DNA of 64,000 nt from Triops longicaudatus (GCA_022885665.1 JAGQDJ010000608.1:957878-1021877), one strand, 5' to 3'; positions 1 to 12,278 are shown, counted from the first letter of the stretch. A program made the numbers and translations. Notes: generated from the sequence alone by a model not told the origin.

Positions 1-1611
1 CGCTCCTGAAGGTGCTCCTCAATCTGAGTCACGATTTTGACAGCCGAGGTATGCTTCAGCATCGCACCGAGTCATTTTTCGTCGTCCGCCTTTTCACTCA
101 ATCTCTTTATTGAGCTTCTTTTTCGCGTCATTCATAAAAAAAAGAGTCCCTGAGAGGGGAAGTTCTCTTGCGCCACCAGCTTTCATTTTAATGATCATCT
201 TTTTGAGGATTAGTCATGAATATTCTTAATTATATTCCAAATGCGGATTGCGTGTATATATTTAATGCGTTTTTTTTGTGTCCTTGCAGCGGAAGGCAGC
301 GAAACGTTGGGCACTCACCCTCAACTTTGGGAGCACACGTGGACCTGTTTGTTTTATTTGCCACCGTACTACCTAGAAACGCGCCGTTACGACTTGCAAG
401 CCATGGTAATTCAAAGATCGCAAAAGAAAGAGGGGACCCACGGTCGTTTTTTATACATATAGTAGACAATGTTGAGAACTACAACTTTTTTATAATTTGC
501 GCTTTTTTCCGAAAACCGGCTTTTCTGGTTTAAAAAGACTTCCTGGTACTGCAAAATTCGTTAGGTTAGGGTCGTGTGTATACTTGGAAAAATGGAAAGC
601 GCAACTTCTGACGAGTTTTTTTTTCGTTTGTGGTACCTTCCTTCCAGGCGGCAGGCCTGGTCCTCAACCTGATTGAGCACAGTACGAGCAATCGCCAGAG
701 GGTTATGGAAGGGATCATGCCTGAGAATCCTTTCTCAGAGGAAATGATTGTCCTCAGGTCAGAAAGAAACAAGGCCTCAGTGTTGCCAGCGTTAGTGGGC
801 GTTTTTTCGGCCGCCGAACGGCAAGCGCGAGAGGAAGAAGCCCGGACGGACGAGTTTCTCGAAGGACGAGATGGGCCTAGCAATGGGGAAAGTTGCAGCA
901 AAGGAGCTGTGGGCGGAGCCGCCAGTAACCAAGAAAACAACGGGAATGGCGAGGACAACCCGGATGATACGGTAAAGAAGCTGCTCCATAAAGCGGGACG
1001 CCACATGGAAGCGACCATGGTAGCGGCTTACGTAGGCTTGATTTTATCCTACCTCATGATGCACTCGGAGACTTACGAAGCAAAAGTCAAGGCCTGCCTT
1101 GACCACTCACAATTGGGGAGCCTTTATGCCGTAGTCAAAAAGTTCTTCGAGTTCCTACAGTTGACTAGTTCGGTAAGAGCCAAAGAAGCTTTTTTATTCT
1201 TGGCATTCTTTCTCTTCATTTTATCAAGTCATTTTATTACTATTTTTATTAGATTTCGTTCTTATTTTTCTCCGTTCATTTTTTGTGTTCTGTGGTATTT
1301 GTACTTTTATTTTTATTTTTCCCCATTATTATTTTTTCACTTGAATTCCTCTTTGGAAGCTTACGTGCCTGCTTGTGGATCTTTTATGCTATTGTTAGCG
1401 GATGTTTGCTGTTCCCAGAAAAAGCTACCACTTTATTATACCACTAAGCTAAGTTGGGAGTCGACAGTATACGCTTGGGGAATATTTTGGAAACTTGATG
1501 ACTGAGGATTAGCGGAGTGATAAGCACACGGAATTCTTGTCATTGCCCATTATTGAGGGCAAGGGAAAACGCATAGGGAAGTACGCGAGTTTCCTCAGGG
1601 CTACAAAATAA
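1..1611 (+). CDS. wapl: WAPL (wings apart-like) cohesin release factor, C-terminal part, 5' end outside window
   Basis: Exons: <1..48, 290..405, 648..1172, and a probable last exon 1564..1611 ending in TAA. Exon 1 encodes LLKVLLNLSHDFDSR, the conserved helical-repeat motif of the WAPL C-terminal domain. Exon 3 begins AAGLVLNLIEHS and carries the HAGRHMEATMVAAYVGLIL segment. WAPL binds cohesin with PDS5 and opens the ring, releasing it from chromatin in the nucleus. Phases agree at all junctions (1, 0, 0), with good donors at 49, 406 and 1173. An acidic, Asn/Gly-rich loop sits inside exon 3, where vertebrate WAPL also has a variable acidic insert. The last exon (GKRIGKYASFLRATK) resembles the family's extreme C-terminus, but its acceptor is only moderate, so the end is less certain than the rest. 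Family assignment is from recalled similarity. Confidence 0.85.
561..570 (+). repeat. Two TTAGG units
   Basis: Two tandem TTAGG units lie in the intron between WAPL exons 2 and 3. TTAGG is the usual arthropod telomere unit. Two copies can arise by chance, so this is only weak support for taxonomy. Confidence 0.3.
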
Positions 1612-3053
1612 GGCACGCTAACCTGCCCTAAGCCTTGAAAACGTCAATTTCCCGGTTAAAGTTAACGTGGATTTCGGTCTTGACCTTTTCCTTGAAAAAG
1701 TTGAGGTGTATGAATGGAGTTATTGTATGACAAGGAAGTATAGACCATTGTAGTGCGAAGTTGTAGGATAATAGTACGTGTTATGGCAAGGTTTAGTCTG
1801 AGTGTGAACAAGGGGAAATTTTCGCTTTCAGTGAGATGACAATGATGAATACTGGTAATGGTTCTAAGACGTATGGACTGTCCGTGTAAACGGTCGATAA
1901 GTCTTAAAAACCGTTTCACGAACTTCGTTAAGAAATGCTGAATAATGTTGATTTTAGAGGATTTTTTAATTAATTAAACGTGTTTAGCTGAAAAAAAAAA
2001 CAAGTTTCTTAAGATTCTTTCATGCTTATAGTGAGGAATTAGTAATGCTCACAAGTAAACCTATTTGTGTTAACTCCCAGTAGCTTGTAAAATCAATGTC
2101 GAAAACATGGAAAAGCCTGGTATACTAACTATTCATAAAACATCCTCACTGAGCAGTTTAGCCGACATGAATGACGCTTAGAATGTAGTGATACAATCTA
2201 ACAATGTTGAATAGCCAGCATGGGACTGTATAACCAGAAACGTTGACAGCAACTTACAGGAAAAGCCCTTTTATCCGGCCTTGTTATAAACTTTTTTTGT
2301 GGGGGGGGGCAAGATTTTTTCTGTACTTTTTAATCAACCGAACGTTGACATTATAAGAAAAAGTTCAGTGTACATTACTGAAGGATAACATATTTATTTG
2401 GCTACACGGTCAGCTAAAAATACAGTAAAAACACCTCCGAAAAAGGTCTTCAAGTTTTCCAAGATGCGTTTCAATTAGTGACTGTCTTATTTATTGTCTA
2501 TAGGTGTAATTTGTAGCCTATATATTTTGTGTAATATATTTTCTACATTGATTGAAATTTCCTGACTGGTGTAAGGGCTGATACCGTTAGAGACAGGTTC
2601 CATTTTCGTGCACTCATCAATTGCCGAAAAAAGGAGTTCCGTAAGAGCCTTGAGATGGTAGACATGTCAACTCGCGTGTCGACGGCCTTTTTATTTTAAG
2701 GCGGTTCTGTAATTACTCCTACAACAGTTGAATCCCCTTTGTATGCGTAAATGGAGTCTATCTTGTCAAGACCTGTTTAACAACTCACCTTGCACATTCC
2801 CAGAGCTCGCTATCTCCGATTATCCGCACAAGTACAAAATTGGAAAAGAAAAGGGTCTCGTTTTCACTTCACGGTACTTAGTGACATAGACCTCTCCTGT
2901 AGCTACGCAGTATCCCTGGATATGCAGAACTTTCGTGGTTGCATAACTGCCCTGTATTTAGGAATGATTCCCGTTTCCTAGTTCTAGCTTCTTTTTTATA
3001 CATGTTATAACTGAGTTTTGGTGCAATGCGATATCACACTTACCTCCACTAAG
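1612..3053. other. Intergenic, no gene seen
   Basis: AT-rich sequence after the WAPL stop codon. Only short frames are open and none resembles a known family. A ten-base G run following a T run lies at about 2295-2310; similar T/G tracts occur at 4.19 kb, 35.17 kb and 56.62 kb. Confidence 0.6.
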
Positions 3054-3295
3054 GGCACTTATTAATTATACGCCCCGTTGTTTTAGTTTTTATAAACAAA
3101 ACGCCTGAGTTTCGGGAAAGCTGTACTTTGAGCAGTGATATAAATTACAGTGATACAAAGAGAGTAGAGCAGCTTTATTTTAGGTTAGATTAACGTGGCT
3201 TAGGTTAGGATAGGTTAGGTGGCAAAGTTAACTACCCGCCAGAGGCGCTGAGCAGAAAAACGAACCAACAATGGGCGTGTAATTAATAAGTACCG
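3054..3295. mobile_element. Short inverted-repeat element (MITE-like)
   Basis: The left arm starts GGGCACTTATTAATTATACG at 3054. The right arm, read on the minus strand from 3295, starts CGGTACTTATTAATTACACG. Similarity between the arms runs on for roughly 40 bases with a small gap. The interior is about 160 bp and non-coding and carries TTAGG-like units. No clear target-site duplication is visible, so the superfamily is unknown. Length and structure suggest a non-autonomous DNA transposon. Confidence 0.55.
3200..3219 (+). repeat. Degenerate TTAGG array
   Basis: Reads TTAGG, TTAGG, A, TAGG, TTAGG. It lies inside the 3054-3295 inverted-repeat element, so it may belong to the element rather than be a telomere relic. 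Confidence 0.4.
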
Positions 3296-4689
3296 AAACA
3301 ACGAACAGCCTGCGGTAGTCCGCTTTTTCGGATGTCGGTTTAGTGTATCGCTTGCTGAGAACTAGAAAGAGGTTGATAACCTAGTGTTTCCAGTCCTTCT
3401 TGCGTCCTACGCGTGGATGCCTTTTACTGCAGCATCTTACGTACCTTCAACTAAGGCGTCTTTAAATCAGTCCTCCACTATCTTCTAACGTCCCGTGTCC
3501 GATACTAGTCCGTTCTACCGCATGGCATTACCGCTCGTAATGGAGTGGTTTATGTATTCATTTACTTTATTTTGGAAAACTGATTATGTGAATATCTATT
3601 TAATGGTTGACCAAAGATCTCCTAACAACAGTCATTCTCCGCTTTCTCGAATGCCGTATGTTGAGCGGACCAGTAGGTAGTGCAAGGTTTGCGAAATACG
3701 TGTAATTTTATACGATCCTGTCAACTCCGTACGTGAAAGACACAAGTACCGGAGAAACTCTGCATTAATTATTTTTAACAAGCATTGGCACAGTGAAATG
3801 CAAACAGCTTGCAGTTAATCTTCGAGAACCAGCTCTTTTAGGACTTAATTCAGTACTAATACACCAACATTTGTGAATACAAGCGCTCTTTTCACTAAAG
3901 GATTAGTGGTATTAAAAGTCTATGAGGGCAAAAAATTCTTACCTTCTCGCACAGAGCAAGTGCAGGTCCAGAGAAAGCTGCTGGAAATCTCGCGCATAAA
4001 ATCATGGTGTGTGCGGACACCTTTAGTCTAGAATAGAATCCCCTTTATCCGTACACTGTGTGTCCGTATACAGATTTCACAGCATACGCATATGTCTTGG
4101 TACAGTAGAATCTCATTATTGCGAAACGTTACTGATATTTTTCTTATCTTCCCTATTATAATATTATATTTTTATATAATATTTTTTTTTTTCTGGGGGG
4201 GGGGGTGAAGGATCAAACCTCTACCACCTGGGGACGGCCTTGCCCCAGGAAATATAAAAAACTGTTAAGTATACCCGAATTTCGTTACATCACACGTTTT
4301 TCCTATACTTTTATATAACTCGGGACCTTACAGCTTATCTGTTGTAACCGACAGTTCTTTATGAAAAGGATTCGTTATAATAAGATTGTACTGTATTATT
4401 ACGATGAAGCGGTACAAATTTGAAGTATATCAAGAGTTTTAGTCAAGAGAAAGAAAGAATTCTCCTGTTTTTGTATCGAATTTTGTAAGTGTGTAAAAGG
4501 TCAGTGTATTCGATATATAATTACGTTTTCAATGTCTTATTTATGAATTATAACCACTATTTTATAGTATTTTTGGGACAAACCGTTTATACCGGATATT
4601 TGGCTGAGTTTTCATCTTTACAACCGATTAGTGTTTTTCTTTCAAGTCGTTATGAAAAGTCGTGTGTTATTAATATTGTCATGTTTATA
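3296..4689. other. Intergenic, no gene seen
   Basis: No convincing open frame. Contains an A/T-rich stretch at about 4135-4190 running into a ten-base G run, then a perfect stem with arms CCTGGGG (4227-4233) and CCCCAGG (4243-4249). On the minus strand this hairpin is followed by a weak tRNA B-box-like sequence (GGTTTGATCCT). It may be a decayed SINE or MITE end. Confidence 0.5.
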
Positions 4690-4835
4690 GTGCTGTGGTG
4701 AGCAGACAAAAGTTTATCGAGTAAACCAAAGAAGTCTAATTAGGCCTCTTGAGGCTGATTTACCTTCATTAAGAAAATGTAGGGACTCGAACTGATCACA
4801 GGCAAGGTGAGAAGTAGACAGCGCACTTTAAAAAG
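4690..4835 (-). mobile_element. SINE-like repeat, copy A
   Basis: On the minus strand it starts with an AAAGTGCG motif, then has AGTTCGAGTCCC (similar to the pol III B box), then AATGAAGGTAAATCAGCCTC, and ends CTTTTGTCTGCTCACCACAG. The same order of motifs occurs in copy B at 5019-5136 on the other strand. Copy A carries about 25 extra bases near the middle. The 5' tRNA-like part looks truncated because no clear A box is seen. Confidence 0.65.
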
Positions 4836-5018
4836 TATAGAACTTCACCAGTTCTTAGTTCTCACCCCGAAGCTCGAATTGAAACATCAAACTCTATTTA
4901 CACAAAGATTTCTGTTAACAGTTATTCTTGTGTCGCCGTCTTCTCTTTTCTATTAAAAACGTAAACTCTTCCTTCCTTACATCGAAACGTCCCAAAACGC
5001 AGTGGGTAAGTTGTATGC

Positions 5019-5136
5019 TTTTAAAGTGCGTAGTCTGCCTTGCAAGCGATTGGTTCGAGTCCCTGCACCTTTTCAATGAAGGTGAATCAGTCTCAAGAGG
5101 TTTACTCCGTAAACTTTTGTCTGCTCACCACAGTAC
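5019..5136 (+). mobile_element. SINE-like repeat, copy B
   Basis: Same family as 4690-4835 but in the opposite orientation, 183 bp away. It has a perfect B-box-type sequence GGTTCGAGTCC at 5052-5062 and the shared tail TTTTGTCTGCTCACCACAG. The pair forms a long imperfect inverted repeat. tRNA origin is inferred from the B box only. Confidence 0.65.
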
Positions 5137-8100
5137 ATATGTCTAGAAAAACGAAGTGTTTGACAGTATAAAACTAAAGTTTAACTGCACGTTTGATGCG
5201 ATGTGCTTAAACCGTGACTTTACAACACACGGCACGGGAACTTGGCAAAACTCAGTTCTCCCGAAGCACATCTATTTGGAAAGGTATACGGAGTATCAGG
5301 CATTAAGAATTACTCGGGTTTTTTATTGGAAAATTTCAGGTCTTTTAGTTTTTATTTACATGTCTTTATTTTCTTGTACATTAATTATTTATTTCTAATC
5401 CTCCGGCGTGAACGTTGCTTGCAGATAACCTTAATTACAAGAATGCGTGAATTGATGAATTTAGAGGATAAACGAAATTTCGCACGTCAGTTCTTCAGAT
5501 TGATTGGTTTGTTTTATTGCTCCATTTTAAAATATCAGCTTGGGTATGCTTTTTTGCCGCCGTTAATATTAGGTAAACGTCACTGAAATTAATTGACAAG
5601 TTGTTAAGAAATCGTAATATGATCAAACTTTCCCTATGGTCGATGTAACGGGAGAATTTTATTAGTCACGACGCGTAATGAATGTTTCTGATTGCTGTGT
5701 TATAGCAAATGACGGATTCTCTTTTGTAGGCGATCGAGTAAGGTTTGACAAGGCAGTCGGGAATAATCAAGTCATTGAAAAAACTGAGAACAGAACTTGA
5801 AGCTAGAAGACCTGCTAGATTATAAAGTTCAGTAGGAACGCGGAAGCGAATGACGAGCGTCCATTTTACAATAAACGCAAAGCTTAAAGTTTAGTGTATA
5901 TAACCCCAGGTTGCCATTTATCTTGCCTTGGTGCTATTCTTGGGAAGTGCATTGTGTCACTGCTCCGTGTCATATAGTTGTGTTCATAGCCAATTAAACC
6001 TCCACAATGGGACAAATTGTAGGCTTTTTTTTTCAGAATAGCTTCGTAGCGCACGATTCGCAACCTCCCGTTTTCTTTCATCTTAGCTTAATATCATTAT
6101 AAAATTCGAGTGGCAGTTCATGATACGATACGGTAAGTTTATCTAGTTATAGTTCCGTGTTGACATTGAAAGGCCCTTTTCGTGCGTTTCTTTGGTTTCT
6201 GTCCAGTTCAGAGGCCTTTAACTGCTGGCCAAAGTAAATGACTGTGTACAGTATTTGCATTCGTAAATAGAGTTCGCTCTTCCATGCAGGAATGCGCAAA
6301 TACTTGGTTATTCTGGACACTAACTCATCTGACTAGCTTTAGTGAAACCAACGCCAGTGTTAGTACTTGTTTAATGGGACGTTTTATGTATTTGCCCTTA
6401 CATTATGTATTCTTTTGTGTATGCAAAAAAAGAAGTCCACGTGTGTGCATTTTTTTAATGGTTTGCTTTTCTATTTACTTTTTTTTCTTTGCGCGATTCG
6501 AAAAGGCTGCGGTCTGCAATCGGGGATTGCAAGCTACGGAAAAAGTGCTGCGTTTTCTCAAGGCACAGTGTGAAGCAGTGGAAGGAGCAAGTCTGGATCG
6601 AAAGTAATGGACACGACAGAACGAAAAAAAAGGACGGTAAGGTGCACTGTCACCGTTGTGCGATCCCAATTTTGGTCAGGGACTTCCCCCAGGTTTATGA
6701 AGTTCTATTTTGTCCTTTCGATTTAGTGCAAATAGTCCCAGCCTATACGTTTTGTACGGCCCCTTCTCTCCCAGCTTAGATTTATTCATTTTCTCCTGAA
6801 CTATGAAATAAAATTGACGAAGGCTGTGTATTTGTTCAGAAAATGCAAAGAAATTGTATTGTTCGGACAAAAATCGTCGCAGTGAAATGTATTCGTAAGG
6901 GTCTTGTTTCGGCATCATGGAGGAATCGTGTATGTGTAAATCTGCAAGAGGGGAAAAAAGTGGCACTTTTTGTACAAGGTCAATCCAATGATTAATGAAA
7001 GAGTTTCCATTGGGTTCATTTCCTGCTCCAGCCTCAGCGCGTTTTCTTTTCCTTAATATTGATGTGTAGCAGGCAATCTGAGTTAGAGGTGGTAGCACCT
7101 TGGGCATCGCGACTTATTATCTCGAGAACTCAGGCATGCTCGATAGGACCCTGCGGTCAAAGATTGCATGGAAGCGCGGGAAACAGGTCGTGCGTAAACT
7201 GCTGCAAAGTGAGCTGCACAAAAGAATAAATGAATGCCTCGTCGAGCTTAGGATGGGCTTTGGGGACGGTGAAAAGATTTGGTTACCGCGTGCCTTATTA
7301 TCATACTAGACGATTTCAAGTGTGGCTGTAATGGGCAAATAAACATTTTTCCAAATTGCCTAGTTTGCGTGGGCTGAATAACGAATGAACGAGGAAAAAG
7401 AGGTTTCGGAGCAACAGCAACAAAAGAGGGGAATCACGCAAGTCAGGAGTGAATTTTTTTATTTTATTTTCTGAAATTCCTTTTTATTATTTTTTTTTTC
7501 TGGTCAAATTATTATCTTACCGCATGATGAGAAACGTTATAGGGAAATTATGGTGAAATTCAAGAAAGGGAAGAGATTTTTTGGTTAGGATTTCCGGTGG
7601 CAGCTCGCTTGTGTACTCTTATACGAAAGAAATACATGGGGAGCCCAATTTGGGAAGCTTTATTGATTGAAATAATTAGGTTGTGTACTTTGGCTACCAA
7701 CGTGTTAGTAAAGCCACTTTCTGCATCATTTCCCAAATCGTCCAGAGATCCTTCCGGAGCCTTTTTGCGCGTTGCTACACGAAAGCAATCGTTCAGTTTT
7801 TCCCATACGAATTTCCGTCACGGGCCATTGATGCAATCCTCTCCTTGGGTGGTCGTAGATGACAAACCCCAGGCCTTAAGGATGTTACTTGTCTTTAAAG
7901 TGGTATATGGGTCTTCATGAACTTGTCAAAATTAGTTCCCCCCACACATTCAACGGCGGAATTGATCTTTCTCCCGACTTTTACCTAAAACCTTTCCTAG
8001 TGATGATAGGACAGATTTGGTCGTTTAAGTCTGTGAAGGGGATGTCATAAATCACGTTCGTACTTTTACCCTGTTGAAAATATGCTCCTGTTTTCCGACT

Positions 8101-9233
8101 TGTTCACCACCAGGTTTCAGAATGAAGTAGTGCTGACAACCGTGAAGCTTGGCTACATTTTCTCAAGCAGACAATGTCTACAATGAAATGTACCCATATA
8201 GTATAAGAGTTTGTATGCAAGGTGCGTGTGTGGATTATTTCAAGTTACGCATAACATCAGATGCCACAAAAAGATAAGTCTCTTTACTTTGCAAAAATAC
8301 CTTTATGGTAAGATATGATACGGTGATCCTTCAGGATAAATACTACTATATGCGCCTTTAACTTTTTTGGCACTGATTTATAAATATTCTGTCACGTTTG
8401 TTTTCAAAAAGTACTTGTTCACCAGCTACCGTGAGTGCCTCGCCAGCAAGTCTCCGTTGGCGTCGAGATTTGCGTAGAAAAAGGCGGAAGATTGACGTAT
8501 CATTTAAGGTGTGTTTCCTTGGTGTATTTTTGCAAGCCTTCCACGATACTTGTTTGGCGCATAATACGCAAACGTGCGAAATGTAGCCATGAGGGAGTCA
8601 AGTTATGTCTCGGTGGGTAGCGACACAAAGCCGGAAGAAAATGTTGACGAGGGAATGAACTTATGAATGTAAATTACCCAGAAAAGGGGGTTATTTCTAG
8701 ACTCACGATTTTACTTATTATAGACATTAAGGTATTGTCATGTGTTTGGGGGAAGTTACAAGAATAACTGTTCTCTCTCCTTACTCCTTCTCGGCTCTAT
8801 TATGAATCTTAAGGCCATCTGTGTGCCCATAGCCCACCTGACACCGATGGAGATGCCACTGACCAGGACCCAAGTTTTCTCTGCCTAATCAAAAATGTAA
8901 AGCGTCGAGTTGAGTTACTTGACATGAGCTAGAATAAGAAAAGAGCTTTTTGGGAGACTGGTTAAAAAGGACGGCGGAGTGGATAATAGGACCGAAAATG
9001 GGATACACTAACCGATGCCATAGTTTTCCAACGTTGCGAGTTTCCAGCTTGCCTGGCTTTTACAGATAATTATGCCGAGCTTTTGTGTACACGGAGGGCT
9101 ACTAAAAGGTGTCGTTTCCCTATTCTTATACCACAGGTTTATTGTACACGAAAGAACATGCCAGGAAGACTTCACGGGTTCTTTAATTACTCCCTGCACC
9201 TCTTTCTTCCCTCCCCATTCCCATCTGAACTTC
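5137..9233. other. Intergenic, no supported gene
   Basis: Several frames of 60-143 codons are open (longest on the minus strand, 6676-7107), but none shows a domain, signal peptide or family resemblance. Splice-like AG sites do not lead to recognisable coding exons. No transposon ends or RNA genes were recognised here. Confidence 0.5.
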
Positions 9234-10039
9234 ATGTGCCGGACTGGGCTTCTTCCACTTATTCTTGTTGTTCTGGCTGTTTTGGTCGGTGTTTCTTCCG
9301 CCTGTAAGTTACTTAAGACTCGCTATACAAAACGCATAAAAAAGAGTGTGGCTCTGCCCCTATGCGGACCCCACGCAGCTTCCAGCGTGATTTAGTTCTC
9401 AAATGTATGGATTTTTACTGAGCATAATGTTTGGGCATCCTATATTCGGTGGCCTTTCTCGCTATTCTGCTGTCACAAACTTAATTTTAAAACAGAAAGG
9501 CTATTAAAAGGAACTGTACTTGTAGTTGCAAGGAGAGGACCGCTGTGGTGTCATTTTTACGCATAGTACGCAGTTTCACAGTGGTGGTGTATAATGGGTC
9601 CACATATGACGGCGCTGTAATTGCGGGCCGGTCCATTAAAAATCCGGAGAGCGCCGCAATATTGCTCGTCAATTCTTACTAAGTCAGTTGCGTGTGCGTT
9701 TTCCTTAAAAAGGGGAGGTGGGTCTTGCTGTCTTGTATAAAGAGCCTTCGGACTTAAGCCGTAAAAGCGTAAAAGAGACAAGCTTTCGAGTGTTAATTTC
9801 TTCATTTACGTTCTTTTAACTACGCCTTTCAAGGAAATCATGCATCTTTGTTGAACTTTCGTTTTACTTCTGTGACGAGGCGTTCTATTTTAGTTTTTCT
9901 TTTTCCATTTTTCTTTGTAATTTTCTCTCATGCGTTTTACGTCTTAGGCAAGCTGGGCCCTAAAAAGAAGGAAGGCTCAAATAATTTTGTCCTAAAATCC
10001 TCTATGTGTGACTATCACAGTATGCGTAGTAGCCGCTAA
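9234..10039 (+). CDS. Possible small secreted peptide, two exons
   Basis: Exon 1 (9234..9303) encodes Met-Cys-Arg-Thr-Gly followed by a strong hydrophobic core and VSSA, a classic signal peptide with a cleavage site. It stops at a near-consensus donor GTAAGT. Exon 2 (9948..10039) follows a long pyrimidine tract and TTAG acceptor in the matching phase (T+GC gives Cys). It encodes CKLGPKKKEGSNNFVLKSSM, then CDYHSMRSSR and a TAA stop. The predicted precursor is about 53 residues with a short, basic, two-Cys mature peptide. I recognise no family. The evidence is the coincidence of signal peptide, splice sites and phase. It could still be chance. Confidence 0.3.
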
Positions 10040-12278
10040 AAGGGGCGAGTTGGTGAGATGGAAGGTTAATGAGCGTGAACTTGGCCGCGCGGGCCCATCA
10101 TTAAAGATGCCGTCAGTCGTAATGTTTCTGAAAGGTGATGTCCAGTCAAATTCATGTGTCACATTCTGAAAATCCAGTCTTTAATTATTAGGTAGCCCCT
10201 ACTTGTGTTTTTTTGTTACCTCAGCCGAATACTTCAAGACGGCTCCTCTTGCACTATGTGGTGCTTAGGGTGTCCTGCGCAACGGATAGGTACTACTATT
10301 CCTGATTGTATAATAGCCTTTTGGTGTGAGAAGCTGATGCCTTGCCCTTGCTGGGATACTTCTTAAGAAAGCACTGACCAATGTGTGAGCAGATGGTGGT
10401 CTTGGTTGCGGACGTTTTACTCGTCTTTCTGGAGGTCCTGGGGTTTGCGTACTTTAGACTTTCTCATGAATTTGTAAAGGAAGCAAAAAAGCGCCGCGTG
10501 CAAGCGGTAAAGCATATATTTCTAATTCATATATATAGCAAAAATAGGGACTGGACCGTTCAATGAACTGTAAGCGTATAATGGGTTTACTTTAACATAC
10601 CAGCGTAAGCCTATATATAATCTTGGGAGCTTTTTCAAAAGGAACGAGGTGGGTTGGGCTTGGTCAGAAAAGTGATGCCAGAAGAAGGTCCAGTGGTAGA
10701 ATATTCTGGAAAAGCTTAATTAGGAAGAGGTTAATTACAACCGCAGCAACCACTGTTCTCAGGCTTTATGACAAACGCAGCGGGGGTTTTCGTGGGTGTC
10801 CCATGCTACTTCAATGACCACGGCTCTCACATTCACAATTAGGAACCAATGTTAACTCGACTGATGAGACAAGAATTATGTCAATTCTTAACAAAATCCA
10901 CTAAAAAGATTTTCACAGCGGAAAAGAAAACCGGGAAAATTATGGGCGCCAGAAAGGCTGTGGGTGCTATGGGGCCCTGGTGTGAATTGGCTATTTCTTC
11001 ACAAAAGTTTGGCTTTGTCCTTGCTGTTTCTTCAGGAATCCCACACCGCGTCTCTTGTGTGTGCATAGATCTCCGGCCGACTGTCTTGGTATGTTTGAAT
11101 AGATATTATATGCCCATCATGGAAGCAAAAACCTCTTTTTCTCTTATGCCTTTTCTTTTACAAGTTTCACAGAGGCTTGCGCCTTTTGTTCACAAGGGTG
11201 CTTTACCATTTGAGAATAGAGGAAACGACATCTATCTGCTTGATTGTTTGGCCTTTTGGTATTTCTCACGTTTCAACACGCCGCTTGTAATTGGCTTCCT
11301 AGTCAGAAAATCGCCACCGCCATTTAGATTTTGTTCGATGCAAGACGGAGAAAAAAAGGCCAAAAAATCCGATCTCTTTATTACGGTAGTCGCAGCACAA
11401 GACTGACAAGTTGCAGCAAGAAGAAGATGAAGGGTTAGATTCTGAAGGGTTAGAGTCTTGAAGTTGAGTTTCTCATTAATGTCCTGGACCTATGAAAATC
11501 AATCAGTTGACCAGATAGACGGTTATAGGTATGTAGTTTGCTACGAGGCTACTAATAAAACGCGAAAGGACGAACCGAACGGGTTATACGAATGTGTAGT
11601 TGGTGTCATGGGGAACGAGGGTCATAAACGGACAGGGGCCTAATCTCTTAATAGCAGCTGACTTTGAAAGAAGATGCCTGTCTCAGATTCGGCCTCCATG
11701 CTCGTCTACTATTATTTTTTTATCGCTTTTAGCCGGGCTAAAGCCCCTTGCTCTACTTTACAGACGACTAAGTTTTTTACCACTGTTATTAGAAACCGAG
11801 CTGTATTCTTTCAAAATACACTACCACCGTGGTACATCCCTGTTAATTGCTGCTTTGGTTGTTTCCAAAATAGCGTTGAACTGCCAGCCCGCATTGTCCA
11901 AACTTGCCCACTTCATATTTTACGATTGTACCCAGAAAATTATACTGCTTTAGTATAATCCTTTTACCAACCTACAGCGGAAGAGTGCATTGATATCTTC
12001 ATTGTAGCCTTGTCTGACTAGAGACCACCTCAACGGACATAAATGAACAGTTATTCGGCTGAAGACTAGGACTTTTATTGCCAAAAAAGTTTTCGCATTA
12101 TCAAACAAGAATTCACTCATTTTGCATGATTCGACAACAAGATAGAGGATACAAATTCGGGTTTTCTCATAAATCAGCTTCTTTTTTCATTGTGAGCCGT
12201 TCTGGATGACCATCACAAGTTCATCCAAAGGATAAACGTATAACAAGCAACGTATATATTATAACAAATATGCATAAA
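10040..12278. other. Intergenic, one long orphan frame
   Basis: The plus-strand frame 10849-11406 is open for 185 codons, but it has no recognisable domain, signal peptide or repeats. I cannot call it a gene. The rest holds nothing identifiable. Confidence 0.45.

Noticed and set aside
566..1018. 150-codon minus-strand frame over WAPL
   Set aside because: Antisense shadow of a strongly supported exon, with no family resemblance.
1173..1505. Open-frame extension of WAPL exon 3
   Set aside because: After the good donor at 1173 the frame turns into unrelated Phe/Leu-rich sequence; it is intron read-through.
6676..7107. 143-codon minus-strand frame
   Set aside because: No domain, signal peptide, repeats or splice context; chance is sufficient.
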